Source: Prorocentrum cordatum (taxonomy: Eukaryota; Sar; Dinophyceae; Prorocentrales; Prorocentraceae). Taken from it: DNA of 64,000 bases. This document shows, piece by piece, positions 22,022-37,269 of this stretch (positions are counted from its first letter, which is position 1; each line of letters begins with the position of its first letter). A program made the position numbers and the translations under genes. The notes beneath the pieces were generated by a model. It was not told the DNA's origin. It made no database searches and was given only the letters and a program-made list of their open reading frames with translations. The stretch is from assembly GCA_963575745.1 (NCBI GenBank), contig CAUYUJ010017627.1, positions 748,972-812,971 on the forward strand. The letters run 5' to 3'.

Positions 22022-22750
22022 ATGGCTGCAGCCGTGCGCCCCCCGCAGGTGGCCGGAGGGTGGTTTCGAAACCTGGTGGAGGATGGAGACGTGGAACCGC
22101 ACCCAGGCCCTGCGTCACGGAAGGGGCGGCCATGGGCCATGGCCTGGACGGTCAACGTGGGATTGGGAAAGACGGCGTGGCAGGCGCTGGAGGCGGTGAG
22201 CCAGGCAAAAGTGGATGTTGTCTTCTTGCAGGAGGTGGGGCTGACAGACCAGGATTGCGCGGCGTTCGAGGCCCGCGTGCGCTAGATCGGTTGCAAAAAA
22301 TATTTTTCAAGAAGAGCCGCGACCCAATTGGCGAACCCACTGGTGGAGTATGCACGCTGGTGTCCAACGCGCTGCGCTCTCGGCAGCTGGACCACCTTGT
22401 GGGCGAGGACGCACAAACCGTGGCCGCGAGGGTCGAGGATCTGATCGCGGTCGACCTCTACCAGCCGCCGGGCAAGGCAAGGGACGGGGCAATGTCGTTC
22501 GTGTTGGGTCTGCTGGAGACGCTGAGCCGCAAGCGCACCTGGTGCAACGCGGGGGACTTCAACGACAAACCTGGGGAGAATCTATTGTGGGACCTGATAC
22601 GGGAAAAATGAGCGTGACTCCGCGCGGCAGCGGGCGAAACAGGAGGCCGCATTCCGACGCGCGCGGAGGGGCGCAGGTGCATCGACTGTTATTCAGCCTC
22701 GCACCCGACGTGCTGTGACCAGCCGGAGTTGGAGGATATCTCGTTCAAAA
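22022..22750 (+). pseudogene. LINE APE-type endonuclease relic (LINE-1 of this window)
   Basis: The ATG frame at 22,022 begins with a 2A-like stretch, then WTVNVGLGKTAWQALEAVS and VDVVFLQEVGLTDQ, the N-terminal Asn and LQE motifs of the endonuclease/exonuclease/phosphatase fold. After a stop at 22,283 the domain continues in another frame: GGVCTLVSNALRSRQLDHLV, LYQPPGKARDGAMSFVLGLL and GDFNDKPGENL, holding the GDFN active-site motif. After a second shift it reads RRCIDCYSASHPT (about 22,684-22,725). The expected SDH motif and the RT are missing; sequence changes abruptly near 22,745. A broken copy with no RT in the window. Confidence 0.75.
22088..22111 (+). other. 2A-like motif at the N-terminus of the LINE ORF
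   Basis: The codons read DVEPHPGP, preceded by LVEDG. The known 2A consensus is D-(V/I)-E-x-N-P-G-P, so one key residue (Asn) is His here. It precedes the endonuclease, the position where 2A-like peptides occur in some non-LTR retrotransposons. Whether it still causes ribosome skipping is unknown. Confidence 0.5.
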
Positions 22751-23805
22751 ATTCTTGATGCTTCGCGTATCCCCACCAGTGCTCTGTGCATGCTTGTCAC
22801 GTTAGATGCTCCCTGGTACGCGTTCCTGCTCTTATCTTTGGTCGCTAGTCGCCTGCGACTCGTGCCTGGTAGAAGATCGGGACAGTTGTACCTTCCGCAT
22901 AGCGCCACATCATGTTACCTGATGGCTCGCTTGCGGACGCATCTCTGTTCGCGGTTGTCTTCCCGGTCCTGACGTGCCTTGCTCGGCACAGACACCACGA
23001 ACTTCGCGCCTTTTGGTTGCGTTGGTGCGTACTCTGAAGCTGCGACGGTTCGCTGGCGCTGTCAGAGTCCCACCTCTCCCCACGGTTTGCAGTCAGGCGA
23101 CAGCGTGCGTGTCTCTCTGACGCCTCTGCTTGAGCATGGTTCAGACACCCTGGGACTCTATGGTACACCATTCGCTGCGCCGAGGTTGGCAGGCTCCATA
23201 CTTCGATAGTGTCTCAAGCGGCGTACTGCTGGGCCATGGTCTCAGACACCTTGGGGTTATTTGCATCGCGCCACTTTGGCAGCGTAGTTGCAGACTCCCT
23301 GGGTGCTGGTCCTTGGGCGTCAGACGCCCTGGGTTGCAGCGCCCTTGCAACCGCCGCCCCGGCGCCGGCCGCGGCCCGCGCGCGCGTCCGGCCAATTAGT
23401 TTCGGCCGCAGCCCGACCGTTACTCGCCGCCGCTGGCGCTCCCGCCCGCGGCTGTAAAAAAAGTATCCCCACCGGCAGCTGTTTCTTCCTGGCTGGCACT
23501 TGTGCTGCGCCGTTAATTATCTGCCTTCCCGCGCGCTGTGTCCCAGCCTCGTTCACACCGCCCTCTGGACTTTTCCTTGGGGGCCGCGAATCAAAAAAAT
23601 TGCCCCGCCGGCCCATCCAGAGACGATGTCCAGGCAAGTTGAAGAGATCAGGGAAGTGGGGGAGCAACCAGAGAGACAGCCGATCCGTGCAAAGGATGAG
23701 GCGGAAGAGGAGGCCAGATGGATAGATGAGGGGGTGGCGAGGAACCGAGCGAAGGAGGGATGAGGAGAATGATGACGCTGGGTGGATGGTTGAATGCCGC
23801 TCGGA
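22751..23805. other. No gene recognised
   Basis: 23,130-23,340 carries four loose repeats of CAGAC(A/T/G)CCCTGGG. The rest has no supportable gene or element. Confidence 0.35.
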
Positions 23806-23811
23806 TGCTTC

Positions 23812-24140
23812 CTGGAAGCCTTTTGGAAGCCTCTTCGGGCGTCTCGGGGGTCTCTTGGCGGTCAATAGGGGCTCTTGGGCGTCTTGGGTGCTTCGGGGGG
23901 GCCTCTTGAGGCCCTTGGGATCCTTTTGGGGGGCTCTTGGGGGCCTGTTGGAGGCCTCTTGGGGTCTCTTGGAACTTCATGGCGGCCTCTTGGAGCCTCT
24001 TGGAGGCCTCTTGGAACCATCCTGGGAGCCTCTTGAGGGTTTCTTGGGGCCTCATGGCGGCCATCTTGGGACCATCTTGGGGCCATCTTGGCGCCTCTTG
24101 GGGCCTCCCGGGCGCCTCTTGGGGCCATCTTGGAGGAGAT
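23812..24140. repeat. TCTTGGGGCC-type minisatellite, block 6
   Basis: Fairly regular units (GCCTCTTGGAG, GCCATCTTGGGG). The last units end with CATCTTGGAGGAG before unique sequence. Confidence 0.75.
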
Positions 24141-26925
24141 TGATCAAAGAAGAGGGTGGGGTCAATTAACACTGCCCCCCCCCAAGAGACCAACATGGGG
24201 CCAAAACCGTAGTAAAACCGATGTTTTGGTTTCCTCGCCGAGGCCGTTTTGGACGCTCCAACTTCCAGCGAAACCCCCCGCCCAGGTCCAGGGGAGGGGG
24301 GTAGGGGGCGGGGTAAACCCCTCCCCGAAGGGAAAGTGGAAGATGGAAGAGGAAATTCCCGGAACCACCTACGCCCAGAGGGCTGGTGGGACTACAGGGT
24401 TGTTGCGGCTGTTGTTGCCCAGCTGCGCGTGGTCAGGGGCGACGCAGGCGAGCGGGGGCCGGATTGCATTCTTGACAAGGCGGCAAAGTTGGGTTGCCAG
24501 GGTCGCGTGGTGGAGCCAGTTGCAGCGCGAAGCCTATGCGACCATGGCGCCGCCGAGCTTCCCAGCTATGGAGGAGCCCCGAGACGTGGGCAAGATGCAG
24601 GAGCAGGCGGGCGACGCGCGGAGGCAAATGCCCCTCTACCTCGAGCACTTCTTCAGGGTCACGATGAGAACAGCAATGGGCGAAGCTGGAAAGGAGGCGG
24701 AAAGCATCCGAGGTTGGAATAGCAGGAAAGACACGCAGACAGCTGCGCGCAACAAGCCGCCGCGCACCCCGGCTCAATGTATTCTGGTTGCGCTGCTTGA
24801 GGCTTCTGCTGCGAATGCTTCCATTTGCTTCAAATGGGACGTTGCGCGTGCTTGCTTGTTCGGAACGTTATGCTTGCTTGCTCGCGGTCACATGGGACGT
24901 TGCGCACGCGCCGGGCCCATTCGTCAATATGTACTTTGGATGTCATCGGGTCATGACTCCTGGGCCCTGGCCCCCGGTCGGGGCGTTGTCCTGGCGGGCC
25001 CGGGCGGCTAGGCGCGACGGGAAGCGGCGGGCCTCGTGGCGCGAGGGGGCAGCGCAGTTGTTGAAAGCGCATCGTTCGCAAAGGTATCGGGTGGCGAGCC
25101 TGGCTCGCGGCAGTCTGCGACCGAGGCGGAATGCCCGCGCCGCCTGTTATTTGACCTTCCAAGGCAGAATTAGTTTTTTGTTTGTGCGGAGAGATTCTGG
25201 CCAGGCCTCCCATGCCAGAGTGGTTTGGACAAGCCGCCGTCTGTCCGCGCGTCGCCAGTTTGACCTTGCGTGATAGTTAGCACCTGTTGCCCCTCGCGCT
25301 GATACGACTGGCTCTCGAGGGGTCGCCCATTGCGGCGCCTTCGTTTCGGGCCCAAGCGCCGCGCTGTGCTTGTCCATTTTCTGATGCTTTGGATCGCAGC
25401 GGGGATGGTGGGCCGCGTTCCAGAGGTGGACCTCATTTGCGCTTCGTTGGGCGCGCCTTCGGTGGAGCGGGGGCGCCTGCCACGGCGCGCGCTACTGCCG
25501 CAGGTGTCGAGATCCCAGTAACGCGAAGCAGAAGCAATCTCGCCCGCCCCGCGCGCACCTGCATTTTCAAGCGGGCAGAGGCGGGGCATGGGGGCATTCG
25601 GACGCATTCGGGGGCCTCGCAGAAACGCACGCCCTGCCCCGCGGCTGCGATTCCAGGGGGCGCAGCCGAGGGGCCGGAGGCCGGCGGCATGACGGCGCGG
25701 AGCACTGTGCGCAAGTTCCTCGGCATGTCGCGTCGACGCAGGCCCCGGAGGGCCGCCGCGCAATGCGCGGAGCTGAGGCCGCGCCAATCCCCTTCCAGAG
25801 GGAAGATTATAATCCGGCGCGCCGCGCTCCGCCCAGTGGCTTTCGGGAAGTGATCTCGGGCAACCGCTTGCTGCGGGAAATAGTGCGCGTGGCGAATGCG
25901 CGCTGCGACGTCGGCGCTGCCCGCGCCGTCGAGCGCCCCGCTGAGCCCGCCGTGCCCCGCCTGCCTTCTTCTGCAGCTTCCAGAAGTGAAGGCCCGGATG
26001 TGCGTTGAGGCCCAGGGCGGCCGTTCGTTTCGCGAGTTTGGGCAAGGTTTTTTGTTGGGGGGGCGCTTCGTCGAGAAGGAAACCCAATGCACTGCCCGGC
26101 GCCAGCGTTGCCCGCCATGCCAATCTTCTCTGGGAGTTGCCGGGGCAAGGCACGCGCGCTTGCGCTTCCCATCGTGCGGCGTCGGTGTGGGCCCGTGCTT
26201 CATGTGTGAGGTTAGGCCGGCAGCTGCTAAGCAATGCGCTGCCAGGCTGTCCAAGCTGCTAGCCGTTCCTTTGACGTCGCTCGCATGCGATGCGGCGCGC
26301 GTCGAAAAGCCGCCTGGCGTTCGCGAAGATTCGACAACCAACCACGCCTCGAGCATCGGCAGTGCTGAGGCGAGAGAGAGACGGCTGCTGGCCGCTGGCC
26401 ATGACGCCTCTCGTCTCAGCGCTGCGTTCCGTTGTTTTCGGCGTGTCCGATCGTTTCCTCGCAAGGCCCCCCTTGTCCAATTTCTGGCTTAAGATTTGCG
26501 CCCCCTTTATCGGAGTTCGGACAGGCCCCAGCGGTGCGGGCTCCCCAGGCGGAGAGGGAGAGCGCCGAGCCGCCCCCGCTGTTGGTGGCGGGCCTGCAGG
26601 CGCGCCGCCCACCCTCCGACCGCCCCTTGCTCCCTGCCGTCCATCCCTCGCGCGCTCCCGCTACGTGTCAGGGCGCGTTGTCTTGTCGAGTGCGAGGGGC
26701 GTTCGGAATCGATCAGGCCCGCAATCTGGTGCGTGAGCGCGGGCCTCCATCTGCGAAGGGGCGGGGGGCCCCCTCTCGGTTGTCTCGAGGGCTCTGGCTT
26801 AAGTCAGGCATGCGTTCCCCCGCGCGGGGGTGAGTGTCCTGTGCGCCTAGGCTCGCTCACCGCATACAGCGCAATCGCAATCATCGCAATCCCTGCCTCT
26901 GTTCCCCGCATGCCATTCCTTGCGC
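24141..26925. other. GC-rich sequence with long compositional ORFs
   Basis: Minus-strand ORFs of 354 and 343 codons (25,170-26,234 and 25,433-26,464) and plus ORFs overlap in several frames. All are Arg/Ala/Pro/Gly-rich with no recognised motif. A short duplicate, ATGGGACGTTGCGC, occurs near 24,835 and 24,892. No gene is supported. Confidence 0.35.
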
Positions 26926-26929
26926 GTTT

Positions 26930-27041
26930 CGCGGTGGCGTGGCGAGGTCCGCCGAAGGCCCTGCGGCACCGCTCGCATGCGCCACCCCCGCCCAGCACGA
27001 CGCTTCGCGGCTCCATGGGGGGGCTCCGCCGAAGGCCCTAG
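26930..27041 (+). repeat. 78-bp satellite, left remnant (about 1.5 units)
   Basis: Pieces GTCCGCCGAAGGCCCTG, CTCGCATGCGCCACCCC, CAGCACGACGCTTCGCGGC and GGCTCCGCCGAAGGCCCTA match the satellite that resumes near 55,986. The array stops right after CCGAAGGCCCTAG and resumes with the following part of the unit, GGTGGAACCACCCCGCATTC, on the far side of LINE-2. Confidence 0.65.
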
Positions 27042-27047
27042 TTGAAA

Positions 27048-27069
27048 TTCGCAGCCATTTTGGCCCGAG
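27048..27069 (+). other. Probable dinoflagellate spliced-leader relic
   Basis: It matches the conserved 22-nt dinoflagellate spliced leader at 18 of 22 positions, including 12 identical bases AGCCATTTTGGC. It lies 6 bp inside the LINE-2 boundary with the satellite. A leader at this position would mean the element was copied from a trans-spliced transcript. Confidence 0.5.
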
Positions 27070-27078
27070 GCTCCACGC

Positions 27079-28176
27079 TTGGGAAGCCCACGGCCTTCTG
27101 GCAACAGCGGGGTTGCTCTGTTCCCCGAGCTCGCGATTCAGTTTCTCGTGAAGCCAGGTCCGCCCCTGGTCTTCACCTGCCTCCCTCTGCCCGAGTGTGC
27201 TCAGTTATTATTCGGGTGTTGCTGGTTTCCTTCTCTGGCTCTCATTGCGCAGTGCCGGCAGCGCGCGCGTTGCGGTGGCTACGCACCCCGGCATCTCGCC
27301 CTCTGTCTCAGGGCCGGCTGCAAGGGCCCCCAGAAGGACCGCGACGTTCCAGCTGCAGGGGGCGGCAGCCCGAAGCCACGGGGCAGCAAGTGGTCGGCCG
27401 GCAGCGGCAAGGCTGGCACTCCCTGGTCCCAGCAGCAACAGCACGGCAAAGGCTGTGGGCGGGGTGATCGCGGAGGCACGAGGCTCGGGCAGCGCGGTGG
27501 AGGTCACCCGCATCCTGCGACGACATCGTCAAGGACTAGCTACTAGCTCTCCAAGAGCAGCAGAGAAAAGGTCGAGCTGGCCCTCCGAAAGGCAGCCGCT
27601 GGCGTCTTGGGCTCGGGGGATCGGAAGCTACCCCTGCCGGTGGATGCAGCTCAGCTGGCCGTGGCCAACGCCAGCGCCAAGCGGGGCCGCCTTCTCGAGA
27701 GCTTTCGCAAGGCTCTGGAGGCGCTGGCCGAGTCCGAGTGGGCCCTCGCTGAGCGCGAGGCAGAGCTCGAAGAAGCCCAGAAACAAGCTGCGAAGCTTTA
27801 TTCTTCCGCCGCGGCCGAGGAGACGCTCCGCTCGGTCAAGGGGAAGGTCGCGGCCATCCCCGCGGAGGGCAAGTCGGGCGTCGAGGTCCTGGCCAGCCTC
27901 TCTGCCCTTTTCGACCAGCTGGCAGCTGCGGCTGCGCCTCCTCCTGCACCAGAGCCTCCGCCAGGTGGCAATGGCGCTCCAGCCGCAGGGGCGGCAGCTG
28001 GTGCAGCGGGGGGCGCTGCTACGGGCGATGGCGAGGACGACGTCGACAAGTTCTTGGCAGGCGAGGGCCCTGGGGGGCGCTGGGACAGCGCTACGGACGA
28101 AAACGAGAAGAAGCGTCCTCTGGAGGCGCTCGACGCCATCAGGTCAGCTAAGCGCACCAAGACCTCTGGTGGGTAG
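27079..28176 (+). pseudogene. LINE-2 ORF1 (coiled coil), one in-frame stop
   Basis: One frame is open from about 27,079 to the stop at 28,174-28,176 except for a TAG at 27,544-27,546. No ATG start was found; the frame begins with TTG. The N-terminal part has Cys-containing and basic segments (CKGPQKDRDVPAAGG, then Gly/Gln-rich). Residues after the stop form a coiled coil (LLESFRKALEALAESEWALA, AEREAELEEAQKQAAKLYSS). Ala/Pro/Gly-rich and acidic stretches follow, with a basic tail (RSAKRTKTSGG). It overlaps the ORF2 frame. In LINEs this protein binds element RNA; the role here is inferred from position. Confidence 0.55.
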
Positions 28177-28247
28177 CGGACGCGGCGCTGGGCTCGGCGG
28201 CAAGCATTCCTCCTTGCTGCCCAAGAGGGCAGGCGCTCAGGCAGGGC

Positions 28248-28577
28248 GCTGGTGGATCGGCCTCACCGCCAGTTGCAATGAGTGGTCGCGCTTCTCCCAT
28301 CTCCTGGGCACGGCCACGGTCAGGTTCAGCGACTTCGTCGTTGTCCAGGAGACGCACTTCGACGCTCAGCGGACGCGGGGCGTTCAAAGGGCATTTCAGC
28401 AGGCTTGGGCGGGCCTCGGAAGCAGCGCCAGCGATCGACGCTGGGCCAGGGCGCCAGGGCAGCGGAGGGCTTGTCCACAAGGTGCCTCGCCACCTTGGGC
28501 TCGGGCCGTTCGAGCTGCTGGGCAAGCCGTCCGTGCTGGTTCCTGGGCGCGCTATCATCTGCCACTTCAACGGCGTC
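28248..28577 (+). pseudogene. LINE-2 endonuclease, N-terminal half
   Basis: The frame to about 28,400 reads WWIGLTASCNEWSRFSHLL, then RFSDFVVVQETHFDA, the N-terminal Asn and QE motifs of APE-type LINE endonucleases. A frameshift near 28,410 moves to GRQGSGGLVHKVPRHL, which ends in PGRAIICHFNGV. The codon GTC at 28,575-28,577 is the last LINE codon before the DNA transposon. The domain resumes at 50,651-50,654 in the matching codon phase. Confidence 0.75.
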
Positions 28578-28632
28578 CCCTGACCCCCAGCGTCTTGAGT
28601 TTTTCAAGACGCCTGATGTGTCTTGAGTTTTT
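28578..28632 (+). repeat. Left terminal inverted repeat
   Basis: It begins CCCTGAC and includes CCAGCGTCTTGAGTTT and AGACGCCTG, shared with the reverse complement of 50,595-50,650 at roughly 85 percent identity. Within it, GCGTCTTGA and TCAAGACGC form a perfect 9-bp stem with a 5-nt loop (28,590-28,612). Confidence 0.8.
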
Positions 28633-28775
28633 TGTTTCATTCGATATCGAAGAACGTTTAAGCTTGTCTCGAGTTTTGTTTGGTGACCATCGTCCGTCTT
28701 GAGTTTTTTCTATGTCTTGAGTTTTGTTTAGACGTCCTGAGTTTTGTTTGGACGCCTCGAGTTTTGTTTTTGGTC
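28590..28775 (+). repeat. Left subterminal repeats, about 20-bp spacing
   Basis: GTCTTGAGTTTT or a close variant (GTCTCGAG, GTCCTGAG, GCCTCGAG) followed by GTTT occurs near 28,592, 28,619, 28,666, 28,696, 28,714, 28,734 and 28,754. Clustered short subterminal repeats next to TIRs are typical transposase-binding arrays in CACTA-type elements. Confidence 0.7.
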
Positions 28776-28839
28776 CAGCGACAGCGAAGACAATTGTGGG
28801 CCGCACCCTGATGACACGTCGCTCACGTATCGGCTGGTT

Positions 28840-30480
28840 TTCAATGTGCAACGCGCGCGCACGCGCGCTTTTCGCGATGTAATAGTTGTCCTATAACCCG
28901 CATTCATATAGCTCCCTCTTCTGATCTGCGAAATGAATTTTTTATTGGGTTTTCCCGATTGGGCTTCTGAGTTCACATCGCGCAAACTCTATAGAGTTTA
29001 ACTAAAGCGCCGCGACGCAGATGACCGACGCGCGCGCGCTCCGCTGTAATGCGTTTCTTATAATCCACATTCATATAATTCCGCCTTCTGATCTGAGAAT
29101 GAAATTTTACATTGGGTTTGCCCGATTGGGTTTCTGAGCTAACAGCGCCCAAACTCTATATAACTTAACTACATCGCCGCGATGCAGATGACCGACGCGC
29201 GCGCGCGCGCGCGCGCTCCGCTGTAACGTGTTCCTTATAATCCACATTCATATACATCCGTCTTCTGATCTGAGAATGAAATTTTACATTGAGTTTTCCC
29301 GATTGGGTTTCTGAGTTAACATCGCCCAAACTCTGTAGAACTTCGTTAAAGCGCCGTGATGCAGATGACCGACGCGCGCGCGCGCGCTCTGCTAAAATGG
29401 GGTTCTCATATTCCTCATTCATATATTCCCTCTTCTGATGTGAAAATGAAATTTTACATTGGGTTTTCCCGAGTGGGTTTTCGAGGTAACATCGCCCAAA
29501 CTCTATTGAACTCAACTAAAGCGCGGCGATGCAGATGACCGACGCGCGCGCGCGCGTTCCGCTGTAATGTGCTTCTCATTAGTCCACATTCATATAATTC
29601 CCTCTTCTGATCTGAGAATGAATGTTTACATTGGGTTTTCCCGATTGGGTTTTCGGGTTAACATCGCCCAAACTCGATAGAACTTAACTAAAGCGCCGCG
29701 ATGCAGATGACCGACGCGCGCGCGCGCTCCGCTGTAACGTGTTCCATATAATCAACATTCATAAAAATCCGTCTTCTGATCTGAGAATGAAATTTTACAT
29801 TGGGTTTTACCGATTGGGTTTCTGAGTTAACATCGCCCAAACTCTATAGAACTTCGTTAAAGCGCCGTGATGCAGATGACCGACGCGCGCGCGCTGTGCT
29901 GAATTTCTCATATTCCACATTCATATAATTCCCTCTTCTGATCTGAGAATGAAATTTTACATTGGGTTTTACCGATTGGGTTTCTGAGTTAACATCGCCC
30001 AAACTATAGAACTTCGTTAAAGCGCCGTGATGCAGATGACCGACGCGCGCGCGCGCGCGCGTACGCGCGCGCATGCGCGCGCTTCGCGATGTAATAGGTT
30101 TCCTATATTTCAGATTGAATCATTCCGTCTTCTGATCTGAGAATGAACTTTTGCATTGGGTTTTCCCGATGGAGTTTTTGAGCTAACATCGCCCACGCTC
30201 TATAGAATGTAATGAAAGCGCCGCGCTGCAGATGACCGACACGCGCGCGCGCTCTGCTGTAAAGGGATTCTTTTATTTAACATTCATATAGTTCCCTCTC
30301 CTGATCTGAGAATGAAGTTTTACATTGGGTTTTCCCGATTGAGTTTTCGAGTTAACATCGCTTGAACTCTCTAGACCCCTACATCTGTTACTGGCCATCT
30401 AAAGTTTACATTCGTTTGTTCACCGCGTGTGGTCTGAGAACGATTTGGTTTTTCCCAATGGGTTTTCGAGTTAACACCGT
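28840..30480 (+). repeat. 170-bp satellite, about nine copies
   Basis: The landmark ATGACCGACGCGCG occurs at 29,021, 29,188, 29,365, 29,535, 29,707, 29,875, 30,035 and 30,232, giving spacings of 160-197 bp. Each unit has a (CG)n run, an AT-rich CATTCATATA piece, TTCTGATCTGAGAATGAA, TTTTACATTGGG and TTAACATCGCCCAAACTC. Units differ in CG-run length. Apparent ORFs are shadows. Confidence 0.9.
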
Positions 30481-30567
30481 TCATCTTGAAATGTGTGAAT
30501 GGTAATATAAGGTTTGAGTTCCTCGCATTGAGCATGGGCCCTGATCCCCCCCTCCCCCCAGATAATT

Positions 30568-30647
30568 CAGATCTGGCGCGCCGATGAACCCAGGGGGTCG
30601 GCGGATTTCCATTTCAGATCTCACGCGCCGATGAACCCAAGAGGTCT
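30568..30647 (+). repeat. Two 33-bp direct copies, 47-bp period
   Basis: CAGATCTGGCGCGCCGATGA and CAGATCTCACGCGCCGATGA, each followed by ACCCA(G/A)(G/A)(G/A)GGTC. Confidence 0.75.
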
Positions 30648-30739
30648 GCGTATTCTTGCTGATTCCAACCCTGCCCCGTCGAAGGGGGGCAATGTAGAGT
30701 GGGGGCGGGCGAGGCGGGAGGGGAGGAGAAGGAGGACAA

Positions 30740-30980
30740 CGACGACAACGGCAAGGGAAAGGAAAGGATGGGGAGGAGGAGGAGGGAGGGGGGTGGGATG
30801 ATGACAAGGAGGAGGAGGGGAGAGGAGGAGGAGGAGGAGGAGGAGGAGGAGGAGGAGGGGGGGGGGAGGGAGGAGGAGGAGGAGGAGGAGGAGGAGGAGG
30901 AGGAGGAGGAGGAGGAGGAGGAGAGGGAGGAGGAGGAGGAGGAGGACGAGGAGGAGGAGGAGGAGGAGGAGGAGGTGGCT
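30740..30980. repeat. GGA/GAG microsatellite
   Basis: About 240 bp of purine triplets. The Glu-rich plus ORF and Leu/Pro-rich minus ORFs are artefacts of it. Confidence 0.9.
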
Positions 30981-31471
30981 CCAATACGCGGCGCGCCCGC
31001 GCGAACGCGGCTCCAATGCGCGGCGCCCGCCGCGCGGCGCCGCGGGGCCCGCCTGCAGCGCGCCGCCAGCGCGGCGCAGGGGCAGCCGCGGCCCCGGCTG
31101 CAGGCGCGGGGGCAGGAGGGGGATGAGGAACGGGAGGGGGAGGACGAGAGAAACCACGGACACCTGCTTGGTAGATCATAGGAGCCAGAGCAGGATGATA
31201 AGAAGGGTGCTGGAAGGGCCTCGAGGAGAGAGAACCAGGAGCCAGAGCAGGATGATAAGGACGACGGCGAGAGGAGAAGGAGGAGGAGGAGAACGCCGAG
31301 GAGGAGGAAGAGGCGGGAGGAGGAGGAGGAGGAACAGGAGAAGGAGAATGAGGAGGATGGAAAAGCGAGGGCGGATAGGATTAGGAGGAGAAAGGGCTAG
31401 GTTGGAGAGTTCGGAACCGCAAGAGGAAGGGAGCGAAGAGCATGGGAAGGAGACGGTGGGCACGCGAGGCC
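30981..31471. other. GC palindromic and purine-rich spacer upstream of gene A
   Basis: 31,000-31,110 is a GC-rich stretch of interleaved GCGC palindromes. A 23-bp unit starting AGGAGCCAGAGCAGG occurs at 31,180 and 31,238. No promoter motif can be argued. Confidence 0.4.
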
Positions 31472-37265
<5,794 letters not shown>

Positions 37266-37269
37266 GTGC

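Noticed and set aside
24055-24135. CCATCTTGG repeats as spliced-leader relics
   Set aside because: They are units of minisatellite block 6 and lack the rest of the leader.
25170-26464. Long minus-strand ORFs (354 and 343 codons)
   Set aside because: Arg/Ala/Pro-rich in several overlapping frames at once, with no domain. Best explained by GC-rich composition.
28840-30480. CRISPR-like regular repeats
   Set aside because: Units are 160-197 bp contiguous satellite repeats, not short repeats with unique spacers, and the context is eukaryotic.
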